Assembly: GCA_963840425.1 (NCBI GenBank)
Contig: CAWIYZ010000033.1
Coordinates: 372,001 to 436,000 of the forward strand
From: CADEFX01 sp963840425
Lineage (GTDB): Bacteria > Pseudomonadota > Alphaproteobacteria > Rhizobiales > Hyphomicrobiaceae
Length of the DNA stretch: 64,000 nucleotides
Reading direction: 5' to 3'
Position 1 is the stretch's first letter; the number at the start of each line of letters is the position of its first letter. Positions 36,638 to 46,364 of the stretch are shown in pieces. The translations under genes were made by a program, and so were the position numbers. The notes under the pieces were generated by a model that saw only the letters and a program-made list of their open reading frames with translations, was not told where the DNA came from and searched no databases.

Positions 36638-36681
36638 GAAGCAGACCTCACAGCGAGTAGTGCGTGACGCCCGCTGACCCA
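36638..36681. repeat. Dispersed repeat, copy 2
   Basis: Second copy of the element at 29308-29353, again between genes and in the same orientation. GAAGCAG, CCTCACAGCG, GTAGTGCGTGACGCCCGCT and GACCCA are shared in order. Confidence 0.6.
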
Positions 36682-36771
36682 AAATCGCCCGGGGGCTTCG
36701 CAGGGCGCCGCTACGGTGCGGCAATACCATACGAAGTATCAGCGTTGAGAGCGGCTCCAACCAGTAACGCA

Positions 36772-37242
36772 TCAAATCAAATAGCGGTCACCATCATTGG
36801 GCACCTCTACCCGTCCCCGGAAAATCGTCTTGGCTTCCTCCAGGATATTCTGCGGCGAACCAAACCGAGCGACGTGAACACACGCCAGGCGATGTGCTCC
36901 CGCCTGATTGGAAATCTCTGCAGCCTCCCTCGCCGTCGGATACATGAGATTGCGTGCGCGGGAACACGCGCTATCGCCGTCCCGCTCCGCGCACATAGCA
37001 TCGCAAAAGAACAGGTCGGCATTCCGCGCTGCTGCTCTAAGCCCCTCACATGGCAGGCTATCCGCACTGAAAGCAATCGTTTGCCCGTAGTGAGTTATTC
37101 TGACCGCTGTCGTTGGTACGCGATGCTCAACCCGGATGAACTCGACGGCTAACCATCCACACCCGCCAGCTGTGACAAGCATACCTGTCGTCGCTCGCGA
37201 GACGTGCAATGGCGCGCCCGTGCCAAGAAAGGTGATCTCCAT
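36772..37242 (-). pseudogene. MBL-fold metallohydrolase with internal deletion
   Basis: The 156-aa frame begins like a full MBL-fold protein (MEITFLGTGAPLHVSRATTG) but jumps at GGCGWLA straight to the second half (FIRVEHRVPTTAVRITHYGQ, IAFSADS, FFCDAMCAE). The first metal-binding motif HxHxDH and over 100 residues around it are missing. Normal relatives have about 280-300 aa. Without these ligands it should not work as a hydrolase. The frame is otherwise open, so the deletion was in frame or recent. Confidence 0.7.
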
Positions 37243-37612
37243 CTCCTTACCCTCCCGGCTCTGATCAGCTCAGCAGGTGTTGGTCGGGTCAAGTGCGTTG
37301 TCAAAAGGGAATAACGGGTCCCCAAAGGAAAGGTCGACCGTATGTCGGTTCGCGTATCTTGTTGCATGCTCACGGCCGGTTTTGGCACTTTCGGACTCGA
37401 AGAAGCAGTCGCGCGACGTCCAGTTGCCGTGGCTAGATGGACCTGTAGACGGCGCACACGTTTGGTCCGCCAAGCCTAGCGTCGACGAGGTTGATCCACG
37501 CTGCATTAGTGTTCGAGGCTTAGCTTTTGAAGATGGCGCCGCCGGCGACCTTCAGCCAGTGAGGCATTAACTGGCAGGTGACTGCCAGACCCCAGTTCAC
37601 CTTGCCCGTGCT
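37243..37612. other. Intergenic region without recognisable gene
   Basis: About 370 bp between the MBL remnant and the LuxR-type regulator. The frames are Arg- and Ser-rich shadows without motifs. It likely contains the regulator's promoter. Confidence 0.4.
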
Positions 37613-39202
37613 ATGCTTGATGAGCTCATTCCTGGGACGAACCCATGCAAACGCCCCAGAACTCGATACGCCAAGAGCGGCGCTGTCCGCATTGCTTACC
37701 AGGTGGTGGGACAGGGCCCGCTCGATCTCGTGTTTGTGCCGGGCTTCTTGTCCAATCTGGAGGTGCATTGGGAGGATGAGGGCTTCTGCCATCTGCTGCA
37801 CCGGCTCGCGACCTTTACCCGGCTCATCCTGCTAGACAAGCGCGGCACCGGACTCAGCGATCGCGTCGATGCCGAGGACTTGCCCAACCTGGAGACGCGC
37901 ATGGACGACGTGCGCGCCGTCATGGATGCGGCCGGCAGTGGGCGCGCGGCCTTGCTCGGCGCATCGGAGGGCGCTCCGATGGCGATGCTGTTCGCCGCGA
38001 CATACCCTGAGCGAACGCGTGCGCTGGTGCTCTACGGCGGCTATGCGCATTTCCACACCTGGGTGATGGGCGAGGAGGCGCTCGCCAGGTTCGTCCAACA
38101 TGCCGAAACGTCGTGGGGCAGCGGAACGACAGTCACCAATTTTGCACCTGATCGCGGCAAGGACGAGCGTTTCCGGACCTGGTGGGCCAGGTTCGAGCGT
38201 TTGTCGGTCAGTCCGACAGCCGCGCTAACCCTGGCACGCATGAACGCCGGCATCGACGTGCGACACGTGCTCCCGAGGATTCGCGTTCCCACTCTGGTGC
38301 TGCATCGCAAAGACGATGCGCGCGTCAGGTTCGCCGCCGGCCGCTATCTTGCCGAGAAGATTGCGGGTGCGCGATTCGTCGCGCTCGCCGGACGGGACCA
38401 TCCGATCTGGACCGGGGACATCGACCCCGTCGTCGACGAGATCGAGGAATTCCTGACCGGCGCCAAGGCGGCACCTGCCCACAATCGCGTACTGGCCACC
38501 ATCGTGATTGCGCGACTGGTGGCGCCCGAGCGTCTAGCCGTTCGCTTGGGCGACCTGCGCTGGAGGGAACGTATGCAGACTTGGCAGGCCGCCACCAGCG
38601 ACGCTTGTGCACGACATGGCGGACGGTGTTTCGGCGGTGGGGTGAACACAATCGCCGCCAGGTTTGACGGATCGGCCCGTGCCGTGCGCTGTGCCCTGGC
38701 CCTGCGCGAAGCAGCGAGAGCACTCGAGCTGGAGCTGGCAATGGGTGTTCACGTCGGCGAGGTTGAGCTGCACGATAACGCGGCATCCGGCTTCGCTATT
38801 CACATCGCCGAACGCATCGCGGTGCGTGCGAACGTGGGCGAAGTTCTCGTCTCCTCCCTCGTCAGGGATCTGGTCGCGGGCTCAGGACTGCATTTTGCCG
38901 AGCGCCGGACTGAGGCCGTCGACGGACTGGACAAACTATTGCAGCTGTTGGCTGTCGTTACCGAGCAGCATCTGCAGCCGATAGCGAGAGCACCAACCCC
39001 GGCCAACCTCGACGCGCTGAGTGCACGCGAGCATGAGGTCCTGAAGCTGATTTCTCAGGGACTAAGCAACGCCGTCATCGCCGAGCAGTTGCATCTGAGC
39101 GAGCATACGGTGAAGCGGCATGTGGCCAATATCCTCTTGAAGCTGGATTTGCCTACACGCGCCGCCGCCGCCGCGCTCATGGGCCGCCAACGTTCGCGCT
39201 GA
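37613..39202 (+). CDS. Three-part regulator: alpha/beta hydrolase, cyclase-like domain, LuxR helix-turn-helix
   Basis: The open frame gives 529 aa. Residues about 20-285 are an alpha/beta hydrolase (nucleophile Ser118 in GASEG, late His in GRDHPIW). About 295-450 resemble a degenerate class III nucleotide cyclase (ATIVIARLVAPERLA, GGVNTIAARFDGSARAVRCAL, GVHVGEVE). Residues 465-529 are a LuxR-type HTH (LSAREHEVLKLISQGLSN...LSEHTVKRHV). The likely true start is ATG 37645 (M-Q-T-P), in frame with RTRYAKSG only if one C of the C4 run at 37654-37657 is removed. The hydrolase part probably senses a ligand rather than catalysing. Confidence 0.8.
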   Translation: MLDELIPGTNPCKRPRTRYAKSGAVRIAYQVVGQGPLDLVFVPGFLSNLEVHWEDEGFCHLLHRLATFTRLILLDKRGTGLSDRVDAEDLPNLETRMDDVRAVMDAAGSGRAALLGASEGAPMAMLFAATYPERTRALVLYGGYAHFHTWVMGEEALARFVQHAETSWGSGTTVTNFAPDRGKDERFRTWWARFERLSVSPTAALTLARMNAGIDVRHVLPRIRVPTLVLHRKDDARVRFAAGRYLAEKIAGARFVALAGRDHPIWTGDIDPVVDEIEEFLTGAKAAPAHNRVLATIVIARLVAPERLAVRLGDLRWRERMQTWQAATSDACARHGGRCFGGGVNTIAARFDGSARAVRCALALREAARALELELAMGVHVGEVELHDNAASGFAIHIAERIAVRANVGEVLVSSLVRDLVAGSGLHFAERRTEAVDGLDKLLQLLAVVTEQHLQPIARAPTPANLDALSAREHEVLKLISQGLSNAVIAEQLHLSEHTVKRHVANILLKLDLPTRAAAAALMGRQRSR

Positions 39203-39214
39203 TGGCGTGGTCCG

Positions 39215-39241
39215 AACGGGCCATGCACGGCATGGCCCGTT
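39215..39241 (+). terminator. Strong hairpin, possible terminator
   Basis: AACGGGCCATGC (39215-39226) pairs perfectly with GCATGGCCCGTT (39230-39241) around a 3-nt loop, 12 nt after the regulator's stop. Only three T follow, so intrinsic termination would be weak; an operator for the downstream genes is the alternative. Confidence 0.5.
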
Positions 39242-39330
39242 TGGGGGAAGCGAGTGAACGCGGCGATTCCTAGCGTGCAGGCATAGCACGGGCAGACCGC
39301 CCTGTGCCGAAACGCTCAAGGAGGATCGAC

Positions 39331-39819
39331 ATGCACCAGATCGCCAAAGTGCTGGCAGCGCTGACCACAGCCATTGGGCTCACCGTGTTCGTGGGCTTCA
39401 TCCCGACGGCATCGGCCGATGAAGCAACCTATAAGGACATCGAGCAGACGCTTGGGATGGTCCCCGGGTTCTTCAAGCTCTTCCCTGAAACGGGGATCGC
39501 TGGAGCCTGGGCGGAGTTCAAGGCAGTTCAACTCAATCCCAAGACCAAGCTTGACGGCAAGACCAAGGAGCTGATGGGGCTCGCCATCGCCGCGCAGATA
39601 CCCTGCACCTACTGCGTCTACTTTCACACGGCTGCAGCCAAAGCCAATGGCGCGACCGACCAGGAAATCCGCGAGGCGGTGGCCATGGCGGCGATCGTGC
39701 GCCACTGGAGCACTGTGCTCAATGGCATGCAGGTTGATCTGAATGGCTTCAGGCAGGAGACCGACACCGTTTTGCGTCTGGCCGGCGAGAAGGCCAAGAC
39801 GGCCGTCAAGACCAAGTAG
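39331..39819 (+). CDS. Exported AhpD/carboxymuconolactone decarboxylase-like protein
   Basis: ATG 39331 sits behind AAGGAGGATCGAC. The protein is 162 aa with a signal peptide (VLAALTTAIGLTVFVGF, cleaved near ASA-D). The AhpD-type motif PCTYCVYFH (Cys92, Cys95, His99) lies in the typical helical CMD fold with EIREAVAMAA. AhpD-type CxxC proteins are usually cytoplasmic disulfide enzymes; export makes this one unusual. It is followed by a SnoaL-like gene and a nitrilase on the same strand. Confidence 0.8.
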   Translation: MHQIAKVLAALTTAIGLTVFVGFIPTASADEATYKDIEQTLGMVPGFFKLFPETGIAGAWAEFKAVQLNPKTKLDGKTKELMGLAIAAQIPCTYCVYFHTAAAKANGATDQEIREAVAMAAIVRHWSTVLNGMQVDLNGFRQETDTVLRLAGEKAKTAVKTK

Positions 39820-39914
39820 CGGGCCACGGAGCTAACGCCCTGCCTCGATTTCTGCGGCGGGGCATTGATCCGCAATTTTGCTCCCGCGAGCAAACGCGTT
39901 GAGGAGGATTAGAT

Positions 39915-40277
39915 ATGTCGAAACGGACAGCTGGAGTGACTGGCGCCGCCATCAAGCAAGCCATCGAAGGTCGCGATGGCCGGATGCTGGCGAGCTTTTA
40001 CGCCGATCATGCGACAGTGCTGATCGTCGATCGCAATAACCCGCCGAGCAGGCCGCGCGAGATCAAGGGCAAGGATGCCATCTCTGTCTTCTGGGACGAC
40101 ATCTGCAGCCGGGCCATCACCCACAAGGTGGAAGATAGCATCGCCGACGATAGCCGGCTCGCGTTCACCCAGTCCTGCGTCTATCCCGACGGTGCCAAGG
40201 TATTCTGCCAGGCGATGCTTGAATTGTGCGATGGCAAGATTACGCGCCAAACTGTCGTCCAGGCGTGGGATGAATAG
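39915..40277 (+). CDS. SnoaL-like/NTF2-like protein
   Basis: The 120-aa protein has the cone-shaped NTF2 pattern: AIEGRDGRMLASFYADHATV, then REIKGKDAISVFWDDI and ending ITRQTVVQAWDE. Start ATG 39915 has GAGGAG upstream. Members are small isomerases, cyclases or ligand-binding proteins; the substrate is unknown. It probably belongs with the AhpD-like and nitrilase genes, 95 and 67 bp away. Confidence 0.8.
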   Translation: MSKRTAGVTGAAIKQAIEGRDGRMLASFYADHATVLIVDRNNPPSRPREIKGKDAISVFWDDICSRAITHKVEDSIADDSRLAFTQSCVYPDGAKVFCQAMLELCDGKITRQTVVQAWDE

Positions 40278-40344
40278 TCTTTCCGAGACGGAGGTTCGGC
40301 CGATAAGTCAGCCGAACCACATCGTGCGCTGAAGGAAGTTCATC

Positions 40345-41283
40345 ATGCCGACCAAAGTCGCTGTTGTGCAAACACCACCCGTGCTCCTGCATCGCGATCT
40401 CACCGTTGCGCGCGTTCTGGCATCCATTGAAGAGGCATCTGCCGCAGGTGCCTCGCTCATCGTGTTTCCGGAAGCCTATGTGCCGGGCTATCCAACTTGG
40501 ATCTGGCGGCTGAGGCCCGGCGGGGACATGGCCCTGTCGGGCGAGATCCATGCTCGCCTGCGCGCTAATGCTGTCGATCTGGCCCAGGGACACTTGCAAG
40601 CGGTGCAGGACGCTGCTGCCAAGTGTAATGTAGTCGTCGTGCTCGGTATCAATGAGCTCGATAGTGCATTCAGCGGGACCACGTTGTTCAACACGGTGGT
40701 CGTCATCGGCCCTGACGGAACGCTTCTCAACCGTCACCGCAAACTGATGCCCACCAATCCGGAGCGCATGGTGTGGGGCATGGGTGACGCCTCGGGCCTG
40801 CGCGTCGTTGACACGCCCGTTGGTCGGCTCGGATGCTTGATTTGCTGGGAAAGCTACATGCCGCTGGCGCGCTACGCTCTCTACGCGCAGGGAATAGAAA
40901 TATATGTCGCTCCCACATGGGACACCGGCGAGAGCTGGATAGCTTCGATGCGCCATATCGCCAAGGAGGCCGGCTGCTGGGTGATCGGCACGGCCACAGC
41001 GATCCAGGGTAGCGATGTGCCGGACGATTTTCCCGAGCGCGACACACTCTTCGAGCCGGAGGAATGGATCAACGATGGCGACGCTGTCGTGGTGAAGCCG
41101 ATGGGCGCCATAGCCGCTGGGCCGCTCAACCGACAGAAGAGCATCCTCTACGCCGATATCGATGTGGAGGTGGCGCGGCGCGCCCGACGCTCGCTCGACG
41201 TCTGCGGTCACTATTCCCGCCCGGACGTTTTCCGGTTCTCGGCAATCCGAACGCCGTTGTCTCCGGTCCATTTTGTGGATTGA
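40345..41283 (+). CDS. Nitrilase/carbon-nitrogen hydrolase
   Basis: The 312-aa protein has the complete Glu-Lys-Cys triad: Glu43 in FPEAYVPGYP, Lys133 in RHRKLMPT and Cys167 in GCLICWES. GYP after the Glu and CWES are typical of true nitrilases (branch 1), which turn nitriles into acids and ammonia. The start ATG 40345 has GAAGGAAG upstream. It is the last gene of the small AhpD-SnoaL-nitrilase group. Confidence 0.9.
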   Translation: MPTKVAVVQTPPVLLHRDLTVARVLASIEEASAAGASLIVFPEAYVPGYPTWIWRLRPGGDMALSGEIHARLRANAVDLAQGHLQAVQDAAAKCNVVVVLGINELDSAFSGTTLFNTVVVIGPDGTLLNRHRKLMPTNPERMVWGMGDASGLRVVDTPVGRLGCLICWESYMPLARYALYAQGIEIYVAPTWDTGESWIASMRHIAKEAGCWVIGTATAIQGSDVPDDFPERDTLFEPEEWINDGDAVVVKPMGAIAAGPLNRQKSILYADIDVEVARRARRSLDVCGHYSRPDVFRFSAIRTPLSPVHFVD

Positions 41284-41367
41284 AGCATCAGCTCGCGATC
41301 GACCACATAGTGCTGCGAGCGCAGCGTGAGGAAAGCCTACTGAGATATTGCCGAGGTTTGGGCTAGC

Positions 41368-41520
41368 CTATTCGACGACGGCGCCGAAATCTTCGAAGCG
41401 CCGCACGGCAGCGGCACAGATCTCGCGCGTCTCGCGGTCCACCGGCACCTTGCCCCCGAAATTTGAAGTGAACGCAACACGCTGGGGTGGCACCGGCTCG
41501 GCCACCGCGCTCGCAAACAC
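41368..41520 (-). pseudogene. Amidase fragment
   Basis: About 48 codons read VAFTSNFGGKVPVDRET, then REICAAAVRRFEDFGAVVE and a stop. This matches a piece from the second half of amidase-signature enzymes, without the Ser-Ser-Lys catalytic region. Stops lie on both sides. It is the downstream end of the degraded LIV/amidohydrolase cluster. Confidence 0.5.
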
Positions 41521-41579
41521 CTAGGGCGGTTCGAAGGTCAGCGGGCAGCAGACCAAGGCAAACGCATTCGCGAGTAGGG

Positions 41580-42861
41580 TCAAATTGACGCCGAAGAGCC
41601 GAGGGCAGCGGTCGTCAGCTCGTCCTTGACGATGACGCCGCCCTTCATGATGAGCCCGAGCTTGTCGCCCTGGCCGCCCAGCACATCGATGTCCTGCAGT
41701 GGATTGCCGTCGACGACAATAAGATCGGCGAAGGCGCCGGTCGCAACAACACCGGCACGACCGGCGAGGCCAGTTAGCTCGGCCGCATGCACTGTAGCGC
41801 TCTGCAGGACTTCGAACGGGGTGAGCGCGCGGGCGCGGATGGAAAATTCGCGGGACTGATGTCGGTGCATGGGGCCGAGCAGGTCCGTGCCGTAGGCCAT
41901 CTTGACGCCGGCATCGCGATAGACTTCCAGCGAGCGCAGGCCGGCGCTGCGCACGCCGTCGATCTTGGCCATGGACTCGGCCGGGAAGCCGAGCGACTGC
42001 GCCCTCCTCCGCCAGGGCCTCGAGCGTGACGAGCGTGGGTACAACAAAGGCACCTTTCTCAGCCATGAGGCGTGCAGTGGCCGGCTGGATGAGGCTGCCG
42101 TGCTCGACCGAGTGGCCGCCTGCATCGATGAAGCGGCGTATGGCCTCGTCGGTGTAGAGATGCCCAGCAACATAGGTCTGAGCCATGCGCGCCTCCTCGA
42201 CCACGGCCTCCAACTCCTCTCGAGAGAAGCCGAGGAAGCGATCGGATCGGTGGGCGAGGCGACGCCGCCGTTGGCCATGATCTTGATGAACTGTGCACCG
42301 GCCTTGATCTCCTCGCGGGCGGCACGCCGAATCTCCGGCACGCCGTCGACGACGCGCCCGACTGCGCCGAGGCGTGTGACGGTAGTGCGTCGGCGTTCGA
42401 TCGTCGAAGCGGCCGCGGAAGTCGGCGTGGCCTCCGGTCTGCGACAGGGCCTTGCCCGAGATGACGAGGCGCGGGCCCAATAATCGAGCCCTCCTCGACG
42501 GCAATGACGAGGCCGTGATCGGCACCGCCGACGTCGCGCACGGTGGTGAAGCCGCGCATGAGCATGCCCCGCATGAATTGGCGGCGCGCGCCGCCACCAG
42601 CGAGTTGGGCAAAGGCGGCGCTTCCGCCGAGGCTGGCGATGCCGGCCACGACATGCACGTGGCAGTCTATCAGGCCCGGCATGAGCGATCTTGCCGCTGA
42701 GATCGATGATGCGGGCGGACGGCCGACTTGAGCGGCTTGTCGGAGACTTCCTTGATGAGGCCGCCCTCGACTAGCACGTTATAGCCTTCGCGAGCGTCCG
42801 GTGTGGTGCCGTCGATGATGTTGGCGTTGCTGAAACAACGGAGGGCGGGGGTGCGTTCCAT
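41580..42861 (-). pseudogene. Metal-dependent amidohydrolase, multiply frameshifted
   Basis: The expected protein (about 420 aa) starts MERTPALRCFSNANIIDG and shows MPGLIDCHVHVVAG (metal His pair), FTTVRDVGGADHGL, FIKIMANGGVASPTDPI (carboxylated Lys region), GHSVEHGSLI (metal His) and MAYGTDLLGP (metal Asp). These lie in at least three different frames. I count about seven breaks; most are repaired by removing one base, one by adding a base. No in-frame stop codons other than those caused by the shifts are seen. It is last in the LIV operon, 47 bp after livF. Confidence 0.8.
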
Positions 42862-42908
42862 GGCTTGCAAGTCCTTTGTGGCGGATGCCGCGGCAAGCGC
42901 CGCGCGAG

Positions 42909-43636
42909 CTACAGGTAGATCGTACGGACGATTTCTTCCTGGGAGATGCCTTGGCGCAACATCGCCGCGTTCCACCACCGATGCCGTCCTTGAGCACGAG
43001 GAAGCGGTCAGCAATATCAAGGGCGAGCTTGATGTTCTGCTCCACCATCAGCGTGGTGATGCCGCCGCGCTTAAGGCGCGCCATGATCTCAGCGATCTCG
43101 TCGACGAACTTCGGCGCCAGCCCCCCGGACGGTTCGTCGAGCAGCAGCAGCTGCGGGCGCGACATCAGCGCGCGGGCGATGGCGACCATCTGCTGCTCGC
43201 CGCCGGACATGCTGCGCACGATCTGAGTTGCGCCGCTCGTGCAGGCGCGGGAAAGTCGCGATAGATGCGCGCATAGGCTCGAGGCAATGTCGCCCGCACC
43301 GCGGCGCGACGCGCCGAGCTTCAGATTGTCCTCGACGGACATGTCCGGAAACAGATCGCGCGCCTGGCTCACCTGCGCGATGCCGCAGGCGAAAAATCTG
43401 ATGCGATGGCATGACCGGCGATGTTCGGCTCCATTCGAGGACAGCATGCGCCCGCCGGACGGGTCTGATGAAGCCCGCTACGGTGTTGAGCGCGGTGGAC
43501 TTGCCGCTACCGTTGGCGCCGAGCAGGACGACGACCTCGCCGCGCGGACCGTGAAGTCCACGCCGAACAGGATCTGTCTTGTCCGGGGTAGCCGGCTTCG
43601 ATCTTCTCGGCGATCAAGCAGTGTCGTTTCAGCCAT
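42909..43636 (-). pseudogene. livF: Branched-chain amino acid ABC transporter ATPase LivF, frameshifted
   Basis: Pieces in several frames make up a whole LivF (about 240 aa): MAETTLLIAEKIEAGYPG, Walker A LLGANGSGKST, signature SGGEQQMVAIARALMS, Walker B LLLLDEPSGGLAP and the tail SQEEIVRTIYL. Breaks occur near 43610, 43580, 43545, 43420 and 43230. The functional motifs are unchanged. The start overlaps the livG stop by 8 nt. Confidence 0.8.
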
Positions 43637-44429
43637 GGCCGAGGTAGGCCTCCAGCACCGCCTTGTCGGAGCGGATGGCCGCGGGTGGACATCGTCGGCG
43701 ATCTTCTCGCCGTTGTTCAGCACGACGATACGATCGGAAACGTCCATCACGAGCTCGATGGCGTGCTCGATCAGCAGGACGCCGATGCCTTCTGCGCTTG
43801 GCGAGGCGGCGGATGATGGCGGCGAGCTCGGACGCGCACCGGCGGCGCGAGACCGACCGCCGGCTCGTCGAGCAGCAGCAGCGGCGGGTTGGTCGCGATG
43901 GCGCGAACGATCTCGACCATGCGCTGCTGACCGCCAGAGAGTGTGGCGGCCGGCTGCTGCTCGAGGTGGCGATGCTCGAGCAGCGACGAGCAGCTCGCGG
44001 CCCGCGCACGACCTCACGCTCGGCTCGGCGGGCGGCGGGCAGACCGAGCACGATGCCGAGGAGGCTCGCGCGAACTTCGGCATGCAGGCCGGTCAGCACG
44101 TTCTCTAGCACGGTCAGTGGCCGCACAGGCCGCCGTTCTGGAAGGTGCGGCGCACACCCTTGGCCGATATCTCGTGCGGATAGAGGCCGTCGATGCGCAC
44201 TTCGCCGAGGTCGATGCGCCCGCCCGTCAGAGGGCACGAAGCCGGTGATCGCGTTGAACAGCGTTGTCTTGCCGGCGCCGTTCGGACCGATCACCGCCAC
44301 CACCTCCCCAGGCGCGACGTTCGAGGCTGACGCCGGACAGGGCCTTGAGCCCGCCGAACCCGACCGAGACATCGTGCAACTCGCGAGTTGATCGGCGACG
44401 TCCGGGAGGGTTGGGCGTATGTCAGTCAC
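43629..44429 (-). pseudogene. livG: Branched-chain amino acid ABC transporter ATPase LivG, frameshifted
   Basis: GTG 44429 starts the gene, overlapping livM. Walker A VVAVIGPNGAGKTTLFNAI and FVPSDG are in one frame; the signature and Walker B regions are in others; the C-terminus SDKAVLEAYLGHG is typical LivG. By chance the annotated frame runs through from start to stop, but its middle and later parts are Arg- and Ser-rich nonsense, so the frame must have shifted several times and returned. Confidence 0.8.
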
Positions 44430-45429
44430 GGTAGTACCGTTTGGCGAAAGAGGGGCAGGCCCGCTCGACCAGCGTTACGAGGCCGCCCGGCAGGAACAGC
44501 AGGATGAGGATCATCATCAGCCGCGATCAGTAATCTCCTCGTAGCCCGGCAGGTCGCGCAGCAGCTCCGGGCGCCATGGTTAGCGCGATGGCGCCGAGGA
44601 TCGAGCCGGTGAGGCTGCGCAAGACCGCCGACGATGACGATGCCGAAATGCACGATGAGCTCGAGCAGATTGAAGGCCTCCGGCGAGACCTGGCGCACGA
44701 GAACGGCGTAGAGCGCGCCGGCCGGTGCCGACGACGATACCGCTCCAGGCGAAGGCAAGCACCATGTAGAGCGCGGTTGGGATACCCATGGAGGCGGCAG
44801 CAAGCTCGTTGTCGCGGATGGCCATGAACGCACGGCCAACGCGCGAGCGCAGCAGGTTGGCGGTGGCCGCGACCAGCAGGGTGACGATGGTCAGGAACAG
44901 AGATAGAACTTCTGCTTTTCGGTCGCCAGCACCCAGCCGAACAGCACGGGGCGCGGCACGTGCAGCCCCATCGAGCCCAGCGTCCAGCTTTCGGCATTGA
45001 TGTAGACCCAGCGCATCAGCTCGCCGAAGGCCAGCGTGATGATGGCGAGATAGAACGAGCGGATGCCGCGCAGGACGGGGAGGCAGACGAGCGCGCCCGC
45101 AAGGCCGCCGGCAATGCGCGCCGGCGCCGATGGCGAGCAGCAGTGGTGCCTTGTAGTGATGCAGCAGAATGGCGGTGGCGTAGGCGCCGATACCATAGAA
45201 GGCGGCATTGGCGAACGCGAGCTGGCCCAGGTTGCCGATGCACGATGTTGAAGCCGACGCCGACCAGGACGTAGACCAGCGCAAGGTTAACGATGTACTG
45301 GGTGTAGTCGTTGAGGAAGAACGGAAGCCCGAGCAGGGCCAGAGGAATGGTCCAGAAGATGCGACGGCTAGGTCCGCGCGCCATGGGGCGGCGTTCACAT
45401 CGGCTGGTCTTGAATGCCGACTGTTGCAT
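44422..45429 (-). pseudogene. livM: Branched-chain amino acid ABC transporter permease LivM, frameshifted
   Basis: N-terminal helices (FWTIPLALLGLPFFLNDY, IVNLALVYVLVGVGFNIV) are followed in other frames by GNLGQLAFANAAFYGIGAYA, the LivM/LivH hallmark, then FYLAIITLAFGELMRWVYIN and RVGRAFMAIRDNELAAASMG, the ATPase-contact loop. The true C-terminus FAKRYYRD ends at 44422. About 335 aa if repaired. Confidence 0.8.
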
Positions 45430-45441
45430 GCGTGCCGAATC

Positions 45442-46314
45442 CTAGACGCGCACGATCGTCTGCCGGCCGAACAGTCCGGATGGGCGGATTAGCAGAACGC
45501 CGATGATGATGAGATAGGCGGTGATGTCGATGAGCTTGGACGAGATATAGGCCCCGACAAGCAGTTCGCTCGAGCCAAGCAGAATGCCGCCGACGGCCGC
45601 GCCCAGGAACGATCCGAAGCCGCCGAGCGTCATGGCAGCAAAGGCGCGGATGAGCGTGGCGGCGGCGAGATCGGGATAGAGAAGCGTGACGGGTGCGATC
45701 AGGATGCCACCGAGCGCGGCCATGGCCGCGCCGATGCCCCACATCGTGCTCTGGAAGGCAGAAACATTGATACCGACCAGTGCTGCGCCGCGCTCGGATT
45801 GGAATACAGCCTGTGCCGTCTTGCCGAGCGGCGTCGCGTAGAAGACGACCGCCAGAATGGCGACAGTCGCGATTACGGCTCCGGTCACGATGAGATCGCT
45901 GGGCGCGAGGATTACCGGCCCGACCATGAACGTGCCTTGCGGCAGCACCTTGGGAAAAGGCAAGACCTCGCGACCCCAGACGAGGCGCGCCAGTCCGCGC
46001 AGCGCGTAGCCGACGGCCACGGCCATCATCGCCAGCGCGAGATGCGGGCCCGCCATGATCGGCCGGATGAGGCCGTTGTAGACGGCAACGCCGAGGGCGA
46101 ACAGCAGGACCACTGCCAAGCGAGCGCGGAAAGCAAGAAAGGCGCACCGGCAAGGACGACCAGCAGATAAACGACGAAGGCTCCGGCCATGACGAGATCG
46201 CCGTGGCCGAAGTTTATCACGGTCGTCGCCCGGTAGACCACTGTCATGGCCAGCGCGACCAGAGCATAGAGCGCACCCTGCGCGACGCCGCTGACGAGCA
46301 GTTGGGCACAACAT
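45442..46314 (-). pseudogene. livH: Branched-chain amino acid ABC transporter permease LivH, frameshifted near its 5' end
   Basis: From about 46130 down the frame is clean: GLIRPIMAGPHLALAMMAVA, then GINVSAFQSTMWGIGAAMAA and TLIRAFAAMTLGGFGSF. The first 60 codons need two frame corrections to give QLLVSGVAQGALYALVALAM and YRATTVINFGHGDLVMAGAF, the LivH N-terminus. About 290 aa if repaired. Confidence 0.8.
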
Positions 46315-46364
46315 CCCGGCGCTTCCGGCCTACGCTGCGGCTCGGATCAGCTCACCGCGCGGCC

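Noticed and set aside
41521..42654. 377-aa minus-strand frame taken as one protein
   Set aside because: Only pieces of it match amidohydrolase; the rest is out of frame, so it is an accident of the frameshifted gene.
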